64,000 bases of DNA, from contig NZ_CP045571.1 of assembly GCF_009662475.1 (NCBI RefSeq), positions 1,796,501 to 1,860,500 on the forward strand, written 5' to 3'. The translations under genes and the position numbers were made by a program. Of the stretch, positions 1-7,773 are shown in pieces; within the stretch, counting starts at the first letter, position 1; each line of letters starts with the position of its first letter. Source of the DNA: Acidithiobacillus thiooxidans ATCC 19377. Its GTDB lineage: Bacteria; Pseudomonadota; Gammaproteobacteria; Acidithiobacillales; Acidithiobacillaceae. The notes below the pieces were generated by a model. The model did no database searches and was not told where the DNA came from. It saw only the letters and a list, made by a program, of their open reading frames with translations.

Positions 1-536
1 AACCGGAGGTGGCGGGTGGCGCGGACCATGGCCTGTTCCATCTGGATTTCCAGAAAGCGTCGGTTGGGAAGATCGGTCAGATCGTCGTGAAACGCCATTT
101 GTTTAATGCGCTCCTCGGCTTCCTTTTGTGCAGTGATGTCACGACCGATAATCATGATACCAGCGCGTTCACCATTCACTTTGAACAAAGGTAGCTTTCG
201 TGTTTCATAGGTCGACTGCTGGCCATCTTCACGAAGCATTTTTTCTTCAACAATGACCAGTTGTTTGGCTTGCCAGGCCTTTTCATCATCCGCGATGCAG
301 GCTACGTGAATATCCCGAAAATCCGGATGCAATTCCGCCAGTTCCATATCGGTTTTGCCCTCCCATGGAATTCCTTCCAGATGAAAGAGGCGTTTAGCAG
401 ATTCATTGACAATCTGCCAGCGACCTGCACCATCCTTGAAAAAGAACGCATCCGGGAGGGCTTCGAGTAGCGCAAACAAACGCTCGCTAAGAGGAGAGGG
501 CTCTTGCGTATGGTAAGGGAGAAAGTGTTCCTTCAT
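1..536 (-). CDS. PAS-GGDEF diguanylate cyclase, 3' part beyond window
   Basis: Reading leftward from ATG at 536, an uninterrupted frame of about 178 codons runs off the window edge. The first ~130 residues look like a PAS sensor domain (FFKDGAGRWQIVNESAKRLF, later GIMIIGRDITAQKEAEERI, the usual PAS/PAC end). The start of a GGDEF domain follows (MAFHDDLTDLPNRRFLE), so the expected activity is c-di-GMP synthesis under control of a cytoplasmic sensor. The GGDEF active-site loop and any EAL domain lie outside the window, so activity cannot be judged. An in-frame stop lies just upstream of the ATG; no good Shine-Dalgarno sequence is visible. The decayed ODP-type gene upstream on the same strand may once have been its oxygen-sensing partner (inference). 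Confidence 0.8.
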   Translation of the reverse strand, partial: MKEHFLPYHTQEPSPLSERLFALLEALPDAFFFKDGAGRWQIVNESAKRLFHLEGIPWEGKTDMELAELHPDFRDIHVACIADDEKAWQAKQLVIVEEKMLREDGQQSTYETRKLPLFKVNGERAGIMIIGRDITAQKEAEERIKQMAFHDDLTDLPNRRFLEIQMEQAMVRATRHLR

Positions 537-753
537 GTTTTTATGTTCTCGGAGGTTCCATTAATCCGCTTGAATGAGAATATGATGCTTGAAACCCTGG
601 CAACAGGAAAGAGGATCCTTTCGGATGGTTTTGCTGCAATGTCTAACCACCGGAATACTGTGCCATGCTGTTGCGACATCCTTATGCCAGAGGCGACGGT
701 CTTAAGTGCTTAGTATATTCTGAGCATCGTCCCTGACCGGAGTCCAGACAAAC

Positions 754-1513
754 TTATTTATTGTAGAACAATGCATTGCTGAGGCTTGCCAGCATTCCCG
801 CCAAAGGTCGGGTATCGGTATCGGCCGGAAGTACCAGCATCAGAAGCGTATCCGCCCCTGCTGCTGCAAAAAAGGCAGCATGGCGATGACAGCGAATGGT
901 GATTTCCTGCATATTGCATTCAGCAAGACCCGCGCTGATGTGCTCAGCCAGACGCATGACCGCTGCACCGGCAACCCCAATAATGGTTTCGTCGGCAACG
1001 GTCTCGCCCGTCTGAAAAAGCACCGTGCCTTCATTGGCAATCAGCGCTACGCCCTGTATGTCCGGGGTAAGGGTATGGGTCCAAAGTCTGCTACCTGAAA
1101 ATTGCCCACAGAATGCATGTAATGCGCCGGGATGATAAAAAGATCCTGCCCCGCCAGATTCACTTCCATACCTTGCGGCGGGATGCCTATCACCCTTCCC
1201 GCCGTCATCCCTTTGGAGCAGAAGTGCGGCAGAAAACGGGTCCACTCGTTGGCAATGAGAATCTTCGCGTCGGTAATCAGCAGCCATCCATTTGCAGAAG
1301 CAACGATATCCGGGTCCTCATGAGAGGCAAACACATAATCCAGATGCGCTGGCAGGAAATAGCTGGCCATCTCTGCCAGCAGATTCTTGTAGGTGAGGTT
1401 ACCACCGGGGTCCAGAAGCATACCTTCGCCGTTATGGACGATGAGAAACTGATTGGCTTGAATGCCTTCACCCTCTACCAGATCGGTGAAGACAATACAT
1501 TTATGGATGCCAT
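754..1513 (-). pseudogene. Decayed ODP-type metallo-beta-lactamase gene with roadblock-like remnant
   Basis: The frame covering about 1047-1500 encodes the core of an ODP-like (oxygen-binding diiron) lactamase-fold protein: CIVFTDLVEGEGIQANQF, then a metal-ligand-type SHEDPD and later IPAHYMHSVGNF. This frame has no ATG, GTG or TTG before the internal ATG at 1421. The nearest ATG (1513) is one base out of frame, consistent with a lost base. After GNFQVAD the frame runs into unrelated residues and a stop. A different frame (754 to about 1090) carries a coherent segment starting near GVALIANEGTVLFQTGETVA that resembles a roadblock/LC7 fold and ends at 754. About 100 residues of lactamase domain are missing. 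I read this as two adjoining genes, or one fusion, joined by deletion with at least two lesions. It lies upstream of a PAS-GGDEF gene on the same strand. Confidence 0.6.
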
Positions 1514-1841
1514 TATATTAAAGTACCGTACTCAATGCCTGATTCCTCATTAAAGTGAGCCCAAGACCCAAACAGTATTTTTCAATAACTAATATACCTA
1601 ATAATCATCCGTGATAATACGAATGATTCCATAAAATACTTTTGGGGGCCTGCGCCGCGCCCATCAAAAAAGAAACATTCTGGTAATAATAAGTTTTGAT
1701 TAGGAAAATTATCCTTGCACGGGCCTTGGTTCTGCCCCGAATTGGCAATTTCTGGTTTACCAGGATAGACTCACTTACGACGTTTTCCGGAAATCGAGTA
1801 TTTTCTTTTACAACTTCTAGTGCGGAACCTGCGCCGCTATA

Positions 1842-3371
1842 ATGCTGATGAACCAAGCAAAGTCGGAAAGCCGTTACTCCAACGAAACGGGGAGCCCACA
1901 TCTTCTTGCCATTACCATCGCCGTAATGGCTTGCATTATCATGAATGTCCTGGACATCACGATTGTCAATGTGGCATTGCCGCATATGGAGGGATCGCTT
2001 CACGCCAACAGCAATCAGATTACCTGGGCACTGACTACCTACATGTTGGCCATGGTTATCGTGACCCCGCTGACCGGATTGCTGGTCGAACGTTTCGGAC
2101 AACGGCAGCTCATCCTGTGGAGCGTGGCTGGCTTCCTGGTCTGCTCGGTCATGAGCGGACAATCCCACAGCCTCACGGAAATTGTCTTTTGGCGCTTCAT
2201 GCAAGGGGCTCTGGGGGCATCGCTCGTACCGGTCGGACAGGCGATTTTGGTAGAAGCCTATCCCCGGGAAAAACGAGGAGTAGCCATGGCAACTTTGGGC
2301 ATGGGGACCATGCTCGGTCCGATTGTTGGCCCCGTGCTCGGTGGCTATCTCACTCAGGACCTTTCCTGGCGCTGGTGTTTTTACGTCAATATTCCCATTG
2401 GCCTCATCGCGTTCACCATGCTGTTGCTATACATTCCCAGTTTCGGCAAAAGCGAGCATCCCCGGCCGATTGATTGGCTGGGTTTCATGTGGATGGCTAT
2501 CGGTCTGGGGGCCTTGCAGATGATGCTCAGCCTCGGAGATCAGGACGGCTGGCTCAGTTCTCGTTTCATCATCATTTTGATGTTACTGGCGGGCATGGGG
2601 ATTTTGCTGTTTGTACTGCGCTCGCTCAATGTTTCCCATCCACTGGTGAATTTGCGTCTCCTTAAAGATCGCTCCCTGACTCTGGGCAGTGCAGGAATCG
2701 GTTTATTCGGTTTGGCGCTTTATGGAACCATGGTGATATTGCCCATCTACCTGCAAGATTATATGGGCTATGAAGCGCAAACCGCAGGGCTGGTCATGGC
2801 CCCGCAAGGGATAGGCTCCTGGGTTTCCATGTGGATGGCAGGCAGACTGCTAAATCGCGGGGCCAACCCGCGCTGGATGATTCTGGCGGGCGTCGGTCTG
2901 GGGGCCACGGGCACCTGGTTGAGTCTCTCCTACAACCTGCAGGTTAACCCTTTCTGGATAATCTGGCCTGGGGTTATCCGTGGTCTCGGCTTGGGCCTGG
3001 TATCCATTCCCCTATTCACACTGGCTTTTGCAACCCTGAGCAAAGAACAGACACCCGAAGGATCGGGGATATTCAATCTGATGCGTAATCTGGGAGGCTC
3101 TGTGGGTATTGCTATCATTTCCACCATTATGACCGAAGAAGCCCAGGAGGCCTGGAATCAGATGGGTGGACATATCAATCCGTTCAGCGCGGCACTGCCC
3201 CGCTATTTGCGTGATGCCGGATTACATCAGGGAACGCTGGCTTGGCAGGTACTGGGACAAACTCTGGCGCAACATGCAGCAATGCGGGGGATACTGGATG
3301 CATTCACGTTCCTTTTCTGGAGTTTCATAGCGGTCATATTGATTGTGTTACTCATGAAAAACAAAGCATGA
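1842..3371 (+). CDS. DHA2-family (EmrB/QacA) MFS drug exporter
   Basis: A 509-residue inner-membrane protein with about 14 predicted hydrophobic segments, the size and layout of the DHA2 branch of the major facilitator superfamily (proton-coupled drug efflux). Visible signatures are NVLDITIVNVALP in the first membrane segment (typical DHA2 motif D1), GLLVERFGQRQ (motif A) and GAGVGPxxGG-like residues within LGPIVGPVLGGYL (motif C). ATG at 1842 or 1848 can start it; neither has a strong Shine-Dalgarno sequence. It stands alone, without a membrane-fusion partner, so it may work as a single-component pump or with an unlinked EmrA/TolC. The 290 bp upstream contain no other gene. Substrate unknown. 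Confidence 0.9.
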   Translation: MLMNQAKSESRYSNETGSPHLLAITIAVMACIIMNVLDITIVNVALPHMEGSLHANSNQITWALTTYMLAMVIVTPLTGLLVERFGQRQLILWSVAGFLVCSVMSGQSHSLTEIVFWRFMQGALGASLVPVGQAILVEAYPREKRGVAMATLGMGTMLGPIVGPVLGGYLTQDLSWRWCFYVNIPIGLIAFTMLLLYIPSFGKSEHPRPIDWLGFMWMAIGLGALQMMLSLGDQDGWLSSRFIIILMLLAGMGILLFVLRSLNVSHPLVNLRLLKDRSLTLGSAGIGLFGLALYGTMVILPIYLQDYMGYEAQTAGLVMAPQGIGSWVSMWMAGRLLNRGANPRWMILAGVGLGATGTWLSLSYNLQVNPFWIIWPGVIRGLGLGLVSIPLFTLAFATLSKEQTPEGSGIFNLMRNLGGSVGIAIISTIMTEEAQEAWNQMGGHINPFSAALPRYLRDAGLHQGTLAWQVLGQTLAQHAAMRGILDAFTFLFWSFIAVILIVLLMKNKA

Positions 3372-3426
3372 TCGTCAACTACACAAAATTAATGCATTAA
3401 GATCGACATATAAGGAGGGTGAACCG

Positions 3427-3852
3427 ATGTTTAAAAAAATCTTGCTGGCAACAGACGGTAGTGATGCTTCTGAAAAAGCAACAACAATCGCTATTGGGCT
3501 AGCGCAGGAGCAAAAGGCCGAGTTGTTGATTGTTCATGTGGTAGACCTCTATGCAATGTATTTCGCCACACCAGAATCCATCGAGTTTCTAGTCAGTTCA
3601 GGTCAAAACATACTCAACCTAATAGAAAAACGGGCTCAAAAGGTCGGCGTAGTAACCCATACCAAACGGCTACAGACCGATGAAGGCGGAAATCACATCG
3701 GTGAGTTAGTCCTTGGCGAGAGTGCCGCCTGGGAGGCTGATCTTCTCGTGGTGGGTAGCCATGGCCGTCGTGGTTTGAACCATTTCCTCATTGGGAGTGT
3801 TGCCGACTGGATATGTCAACGCGCCCGAATACCCGTACTTTTGGCGCGGTAG
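3427..3852 (+). CDS. UspA-family universal stress protein
   Basis: A 141-residue single-domain Usp protein. It opens with FKKILLATDGSDASEKA (beta1 and the Asp that contacts nucleotide) and ends with the ATP-binding loop LLVVGSHGRRGLNHFLIGSVA, i.e. the G-2x-G-9x-G-S pattern of ATP-binding Usp proteins, so nucleotide binding is likely. It has a strong ribosome binding site (AAGGAGGG) and an ATG at 3427, 55 bp after the MFS exporter stop. Cytoplasmic, stress-response role inferred from the family. Possibly co-transcribed with the exporter. Confidence 0.93.
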   Translation: MFKKILLATDGSDASEKATTIAIGLAQEQKAELLIVHVVDLYAMYFATPESIEFLVSSGQNILNLIEKRAQKVGVVTHTKRLQTDEGGNHIGELVLGESAAWEADLLVVGSHGRRGLNHFLIGSVADWICQRARIPVLLAR

Positions 3853-4033
3853 TGTGAATTTCGCGCAGTCATTCTGGGCAAACTTTTGCGTTTGGCCGTG
3901 CGATGAATTAACGAAGATGACAGAGTTCAAGTGACATGAGTAATGTAATGCCAATCATAAATGCAATATACAATAAGTTATGGATTACATCATCTTGATG
4001 CCGGCACCTGCCAAGTCATATGGACTCATCGTA

Positions 4034-4067
4034 TCGGTGATGTTCACCCTGCGATGACCATCACCGA
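4034..4067 (-). terminator. 9-bp inverted repeat after DUF2202 gene
   Basis: TCGGTGATG at 4034-4042 pairs perfectly with CATCACCGA at 4059-4067 across a 16-nt loop, starting 17 nt beyond the stop of the DUF2202 gene. No U-tract follows on the minus strand, so a Rho-independent terminator is only a possibility. Confidence 0.35.
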
Positions 4068-4083
4068 CCAACTGCTTCTGTTT

Positions 4084-4857
4084 TCAATGGCACATTTCGT
4101 GTGCAGATAGACCTGTACGTTCGAATTCAGCAGAAGACAGATGCTGCGGAACATAGTCGATAGCAAGCTTTTGTTTCCACCGATAAAATGCCCGTAAGTG
4201 ATTGCGTGAGCCCCTCTCTAATTCTGCATAGACCGCAAGAATTTCCGGTTTATTGGTGCGTCGGGCCACTTTTTGTAGGTCGGCTATATCGAGTTCTTCA
4301 ATCAATAACCCAACGCGAACGGCGTCTGCCTCGCTCCGTAGTCCCTGATTAATCAGATCATCATACAATGCTTGCAAATCGGCACGATAGAATTGTCCAA
4401 CCGCCAACCCCCGAACCGGATCAGATTCCCCATAATGCTCAAGCAAAGCCAGCATCGCGTCCATGTGCACTTGTTCCGAACCGGTAATATTTTGGAAAGG
4501 ACGGATACCCCAGCGCTCGTATAAGCGAATGTAAACATCCCGCGCAATTTTTTCCTCCTCTCGCATCAACAGCAAGTCGGAGCGTTCTTCGCTCGTCAAT
4601 AGGCCACGCGGTGACGCAGCGATGTCGGCACGAATTTGCGCAAGGTGCGCTGCGCGCTGCTCCGCATGTTCATTTTCCATGAATTCAGGCTCAGTAGATG
4701 TGTTTGTGCTCGCATTAAACCCGTGTTGATCCATTCGGTGGCCATTTCCACGGCCACCATTTCCACGACTGCCATTTCCACAACCGCTTGACCTCATCCG
4801 GCTTTCACCAGAACGCTGATCGCCAAACTGTGAACAAGACTTTTTATTTGTATTCAT
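4084..4857 (-). CDS. DUF2202 ferritin-like protein with Gly/Asn-rich N-terminus
   Basis: A 257-residue protein. The first ~55 residues are low-complexity (GNGSRGNGGRGNGHRMDQ). From about residue 80 it matches the DUF2202 ferritin-like helical bundle: LLTSEERSDLLLMREEEKIA, then ARDVYIRLYERWG, FQNITGSEQVHMDAM and GLLIEELDIADL. The repeated E/H positions are those expected for a di-metal site, but iron binding is inference. There is no obvious signal peptide. The ATG at 4857 lies 35 bp after the stop of the upstream PadR-type gene on the same strand, so the pair is probably one operon under PadR control. Biological role unknown; metal or redox stress is a reasonable guess from the fold. Confidence 0.8.
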   Translation of the reverse strand: MNTNKKSCSQFGDQRSGESRMRSSGCGNGSRGNGGRGNGHRMDQHGFNASTNTSTEPEFMENEHAEQRAAHLAQIRADIAASPRGLLTSEERSDLLLMREEEKIARDVYIRLYERWGIRPFQNITGSEQVHMDAMLALLEHYGESDPVRGLAVGQFYRADLQALYDDLINQGLRSEADAVRVGLLIEELDIADLQKVARRTNKPEILAVYAELERGSRNHLRAFYRWKQKLAIDYVPQHLSSAEFERTGLSAHEMCH

Positions 4858-4892
4858 TATGTTACCCCTTTAAACATCATTTCAGACCTAAT

Positions 4893-5408
4893 TCAGAGGG
4901 TCTGAATCTCTGTAAGTGCCTCTTCAAGAATCTTCTTGATCCTTTGGAACTGTTCCGGGACCAAAGGAGAGGCTTGTATTCGTTGAATAACTGCATCGCG
5001 CAATAAATGGAGATGTTCGCGTATCTGTTGCGCGTCTTCACTGCATCGGGTCGCGATCCGTTCTTCGATGGCCACGACCATCGCGCGATTCTGTTCAAGA
5101 AACGCTTGCCCTTGTTCAGTGATGACGTAAAGTTTCTTGTTTCCCTCAAGAATTACAGAAACATGGCCGAGATCTTCGAGCATTGCGAGCATCGGATAAA
5201 TCATCCCGGGACTCGGACTGTAGATCCCCCCGGATTGTTGCTCTAACAGCTTGATCAACTCGTATCCGTGACGTGGGTGCTGGGCAATATGCTGCAGGAC
5301 GATGTAACGCAGCATGCCTGGATCAAGCATACGAGATCTCCGTCGGCCTTGCCCTGATCTGTGGCAAGGCCCGGAACATTTTCCCTCTTGGTCATTGGAT
5401 AGTTTCAT
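4893..5408 (-). CDS. PadR-family transcriptional regulator
   Basis: A 171-residue protein when started at ATG 5408, which has AAGGTGG six bases upstream; an in-frame GTG at 5417 overlaps that ribosome binding site and is less likely. After an Arg/Cys-rich N-terminus (CSGPCHRSGQGRRRSR) comes a PadR winged helix: LRYIVLQHIAQHPRHGYELI, then GGIYSPSPGMIYPML and the wing VSVILEGNKKLYVIT, followed by a C-terminal helical dimerisation region. PadR proteins usually repress neighbouring genes in response to small ligands or stress. Two palindromes lie just upstream of its start, suggesting autoregulation, and the DUF2202 gene follows in the same direction. The CxxxC near the N-terminus could make it metal- or redox-responsive (inference). 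Confidence 0.9.
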   Translation of the reverse strand: MKLSNDQEGKCSGPCHRSGQGRRRSRMLDPGMLRYIVLQHIAQHPRHGYELIKLLEQQSGGIYSPSPGMIYPMLAMLEDLGHVSVILEGNKKLYVITEQGQAFLEQNRAMVVAIEERIATRCSEDAQQIREHLHLLRDAVIQRIQASPLVPEQFQRIKKILEEALTEIQTL

Positions 5409-5422
5409 GGGAACCACCTTTT

Positions 5423-5446
5423 AGATATATCTAATTATGATATATC
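5423..5446 (-). promoter_or_regulatory. Twin palindromes upstream of padR-like gene (candidate operator)
   Basis: AGATATATCT at 5423-5432 and GATATATC at 5439-5446 are each self-complementary, with centres 15 bp apart, directly upstream of the PadR gene's ribosome binding site. Spacing and position suit a dimeric autorepressor; binding by this PadR protein is inferred. Confidence 0.5.
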
Positions 5447-5606
5447 TTATAGGATGCCGTGAAAAATACAAGATCATCACCATTACTCAGGGATGGTTTG
5501 GGGTAGATCCATTCCGCTGCAATGGAAGAAGCCAGAGTAGCTTAAACATTCACTCTTTTGTCTTGACTAAGGGGGTCCACTATACGTGGGGAGAAGCGCT
5601 GGTCAG

Positions 5607-5640
5607 CAGGTCGTTGGTTCGATCCCCTCACAACCCACCA
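5607..5640 (+). other. tRNA 3'-end-like fragment (possible att-site remnant)
   Basis: The segment contains a T-loop-like GGTTCGATCC and ends in ACAACCCACCA, i.e. a seven-base acceptor strand, discriminator A and CCA. No matching acceptor 5' strand (GGGTTGT) or normal anticodon arm is found within 100 bp upstream, and the T-stem has two mismatches, so this is not an intact tRNA. Such 3' ends are commonly left at integration sites of mobile elements. No integrase is nearby. Confidence 0.4.
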
Positions 5641-5650
5641 AATAAAACAG

Positions 5651-5685
5651 ACACTTAGCAAAATAAATTGTTGGGTGTTTTTTTT
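5651..5685 (+). terminator. Hairpin plus T-tract after tRNA-like fragment
   Basis: ACACTTAGC (5651-5659) can pair, with three G-T wobbles, to GTTGGGTGT (5670-5678), followed immediately by seven to eight T residues. This is the form of a Rho-independent terminator on the plus strand, placed where a tRNA gene's terminator would be. Confidence 0.45.
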
Positions 5686-5803
5686 GTGCCAACCGAAGGC
5701 TAAACACATACAGAAAAGCAGAGTTATCAAGACGCAAGTGGATCGTCACCGCCAACAGCGGTGACTGACGTCATGATGGAATTGATTTCAAAATCGGAGC
5801 ATT

Positions 5804-6541
5804 TCAAATGGTAACCAATGGGCGTATGGCATTAAACCCACCATCAACAGATAAAATCTGCCCCGTAATTTGTGCTTCTTCGAGCAAAAATAGAATAGCC
5901 TTTGCCACTTGATCTGGCTGGATCAGTTCACCAAGAGGATACTGTTTTTGTGCCATTTTACGGCTTTGTTCATTGCGCAATAAATGCGCCGCAGCTTTTG
6001 TATCCATTAGGCCTGAGCGAACTGCGTTAATGCGAATTCCGTCGCGGGCATGTGTGGCGGCAGAAGCCCTGACGAGCGATTCAAGGCCACCTTTGGCAGC
6101 AGCAACCGCTTCATGAAAAGCGACTCCACTCTCTGATACCACTGATGATACGAAAACTGCGCTCCCACCGTTATCATGTTTTTTCCGAAGTGTCACAAAT
6201 GCCTTTAACATAAAAAAGGCAGAGTCGAGATTGGCTGCAAGACAAGCCCGGTATTGTTCCTCAGATGTTTGTAATAACCCGGCTAACAGAAAAGAACCAG
6301 CCAGATGTGCTAGTCCTTCAGGAACTTCATCACGCTCCTTGAAAAAATTCATCACCGAACCTGTACCCGTCATAGTCGATACATCGGCCTGAATAATCGT
6401 TATTTCTGATGACTCAAAAATAGCAGGCAAATCTTTTTGACGGGTGACTGCCAGTATCCGCCAGTCACTCTTTAATGCTAAAGGAATAAAAGTTTCAGCA
6501 AGTGAACCCGAAGCACCAGTTACAATCAACCAAGGTTTCAT
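5804..6541 (-). CDS. SDR-family oxidoreductase lacking the usual catalytic Tyr
   Basis: A 245-residue protein starting at ATG 6541, chosen because AGGAG lies seven bases upstream; a longer frame to 6658 has no ribosome binding site. It shows a short-chain dehydrogenase Rossmann start (WLIVTGASGSLAE), an NxxS-like region with VFVSSVVSESG, and a C-terminal ITGQILSVDGG typical of SDR enzymes. Where classical SDRs have YxxxK, this one reads HEAVAAAKGG: the Lys is present but the position of Tyr is Val. A subset of SDR homologues carries a similar HEAIAAAKG-type motif, so this may be a non-classical but functional subgroup. Substrate unknown. It is monocistronic and convergent with the EAL fragment's strand. 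Confidence 0.8.
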   Translation of the reverse strand: MKPWLIVTGASGSLAETFIPLALKSDWRILAVTRQKDLPAIFESSEITIIQADVSTMTGTGSVMNFFKERDEVPEGLAHLAGSFLLAGLLQTSEEQYRACLAANLDSAFFMLKAFVTLRKKHDNGGSAVFVSSVVSESGVAFHEAVAAAKGGLESLVRASAATHARDGIRINAVRSGLMDTKAAAHLLRNEQSRKMAQKQYPLGELIQPDQVAKAILFLLEEAQITGQILSVDGGFNAIRPLVTI

Positions 6542-6713
6542 ACAATTTCTCCTGCGAAGAATGGTTATCGTTTCTGGTGTCATTGATTGTATTTTAATTT
6601 CTAATATCCTATATGGATTTGTTGTTTCTGAATAGAGGAGAACACCTGATACTTCCATAATATTATTTTAGTGATCAAAAAAAATATCTATCCCAGAAAT
6701 GTCCACATGAAGC

Positions 6714-6919
6714 AAAATTTCCGATGATGATTTTGGTGCGGGTTATTCGGGACTTAATTTGCTGGCGAACTACCTGCCCGATTATATCAAACTCGACCGA
6801 GAGCTGATTATTGATATTGATCGCCACGAACGCGTCAGGCCATTGTCCATGGCATACAACTGACCTGTAGGGAACTAAATATTGGCATTCTGACAGAAGG
6901 TGTGGAAACGCTGCATTAA
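6714..6919 (+). pseudogene. EAL-domain (c-di-GMP phosphodiesterase) fragment
   Basis: From about 6723 the plus strand reads DDFGAGYSGLNLLANYLPDY followed by IKLDRELIIDIDRHERV, the hallmark DDFGAGYS segment of EAL domains. After about 6836 the match continues in another frame as QAIVHGIQLTCRELNIG and ILTEGVETLH, then a stop at 6917. The catalytic EAL motif region upstream is absent, and a stop precedes the fragment in frame, so this is a truncated, frameshifted relic of a GGDEF-EAL or BLUF-EAL type gene. Confidence 0.7.
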
Positions 6920-6998
6920 AAACGGAACATTACTCAGTTTTTATGGTCTACACATTTGGTATTTTAATTTTTTGCTCAAAATATATAAGGAGGTTTTG

Positions 6999-7211
6999 AT
7001 GGATCTTGAAAAACAGTCTGATGGCACTTTTCGACTGAGGATGAGCAAAGCCGAGGCTGACAAAGTGTCTGATGCCCTGCTTAAAAAAGCAGGGGATTTT
7101 AATCGCTCCACGCTTGATTTTGCCTATCTTTCTGCAGAAGCAGTGCTTTCCATGGATAATGAATTCCGTCAACCGAAGTCATTTTATCAAGGAGAATCTA
7201 ATGCAGGTTAA
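6999..7211 (+). CDS. Small conserved-type hypothetical protein (first of a pair)
   Basis: A 70-residue soluble, charged protein. ATG at 6999 is favoured because a perfect AAGGAGG lies five bases upstream; the frame is open further upstream without a ribosome binding site. It begins MDLEKQSDGTFRLRMSKAEA and is predicted largely helical after a short strand. I do not recognise the family. Its last codons overlap the start of the next small gene by 11 bp, indicating translational coupling. The two proteins share the pattern of a short strand, then M-(S/T)-x-x-E/A, then a helix, which suggests they may be distant relatives or partners. Confidence 0.55.
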   Translation: MDLEKQSDGTFRLRMSKAEADKVSDALLKKAGDFNRSTLDFAYLSAEAVLSMDNEFRQPKSFYQGESNAG

Positions 7212-7422
7212 TATTGAAGATAAAATGGTTGTTGCCACAATGACCGCGCGAGAAGCGGGCAAGATTATGGAATCACTGGATAGCATGCCATCCTTACCGG
7301 CAGACCTGAAGCCTTTTCAGGAAGTTTTTAAAGGAATCAGCTTTCCAGACAAAAGAAGGGGAGAAGTCCGGCATGAATGGGGCGATCCTCTTGATTTGGA
7401 CCCAGATATCGGCCCAGCGTAA
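7201..7422 (+). CDS. Small hypothetical protein (second of a pair)
   Basis: A 73-residue protein beginning MQVNIEDKMVVATMTAREAG at ATG 7201, with AAGGAGA eight bases upstream. A longer in-frame ORF exists but the strong ribosome binding site decides the start. It has an acidic C-terminus (DPLDLDPDIG). No family recognised, no membrane segment, no cysteines. It overlaps the preceding 70-residue gene, so the two are surely co-expressed. A two-gene toxin-antitoxin or small complex is possible, but nothing in the sequence proves it. Confidence 0.5.
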   Translation: MQVNIEDKMVVATMTAREAGKIMESLDSMPSLPADLKPFQEVFKGISFPDKRRGEVRHEWGDPLDLDPDIGPA

Positions 7423-7773
7423 CGAAAAGGCCGCCAAAGGGCTTCGCCTGCAACAACTGAAATAGGGTGATCATCCAGGTCATCCATAAATTATACTTAT
7501 TGTTTACCGTAGTGCGTGTGCTTGGGTAGTTCATATACTACTCAGCACGTGCTGTGGCTATCTGTCCATCCCATCCAAAGTGATCTAATGGTACGGCCAT
7601 ACGCTCTTTCCCCACCTGTATGCTGAGCTACCAAGCAAAACCCAGTCGGACAAAATTGAACTACAGCCCTTTCGTATTTTCAAGGAACCATGAAATTCAT
7701 GGTATCCCACTCCTTGCAAAATAATGGGTATGTGCTAATTGGGAAGGAAGACAGGGATGGACAAGGTGAACAG
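7423..7773 (+). other. Intergenic region upstream of pilus operon
   Basis: About 350 bp without a convincing gene. It should hold the promoter of the type IV pilus operon; I could not pick a sigma-54 or sigma-70 box with confidence. An in-frame extension of the PilC gene reaches back to an ATG at 7690, but that start has no better ribosome binding site than 7774. Confidence 0.4.

Noticed and set aside
5591-5640. Intact tRNA gene
   Set aside because: No acceptor 5' strand, no proper D or anticodon arm, and two mismatches in the T-stem; only a 3'-end-like scrap is supported.
5437-5658. 73-codon frame across the tRNA-like scrap
   Set aside because: No ribosome binding site and no similarity; it merely spans non-coding DNA.
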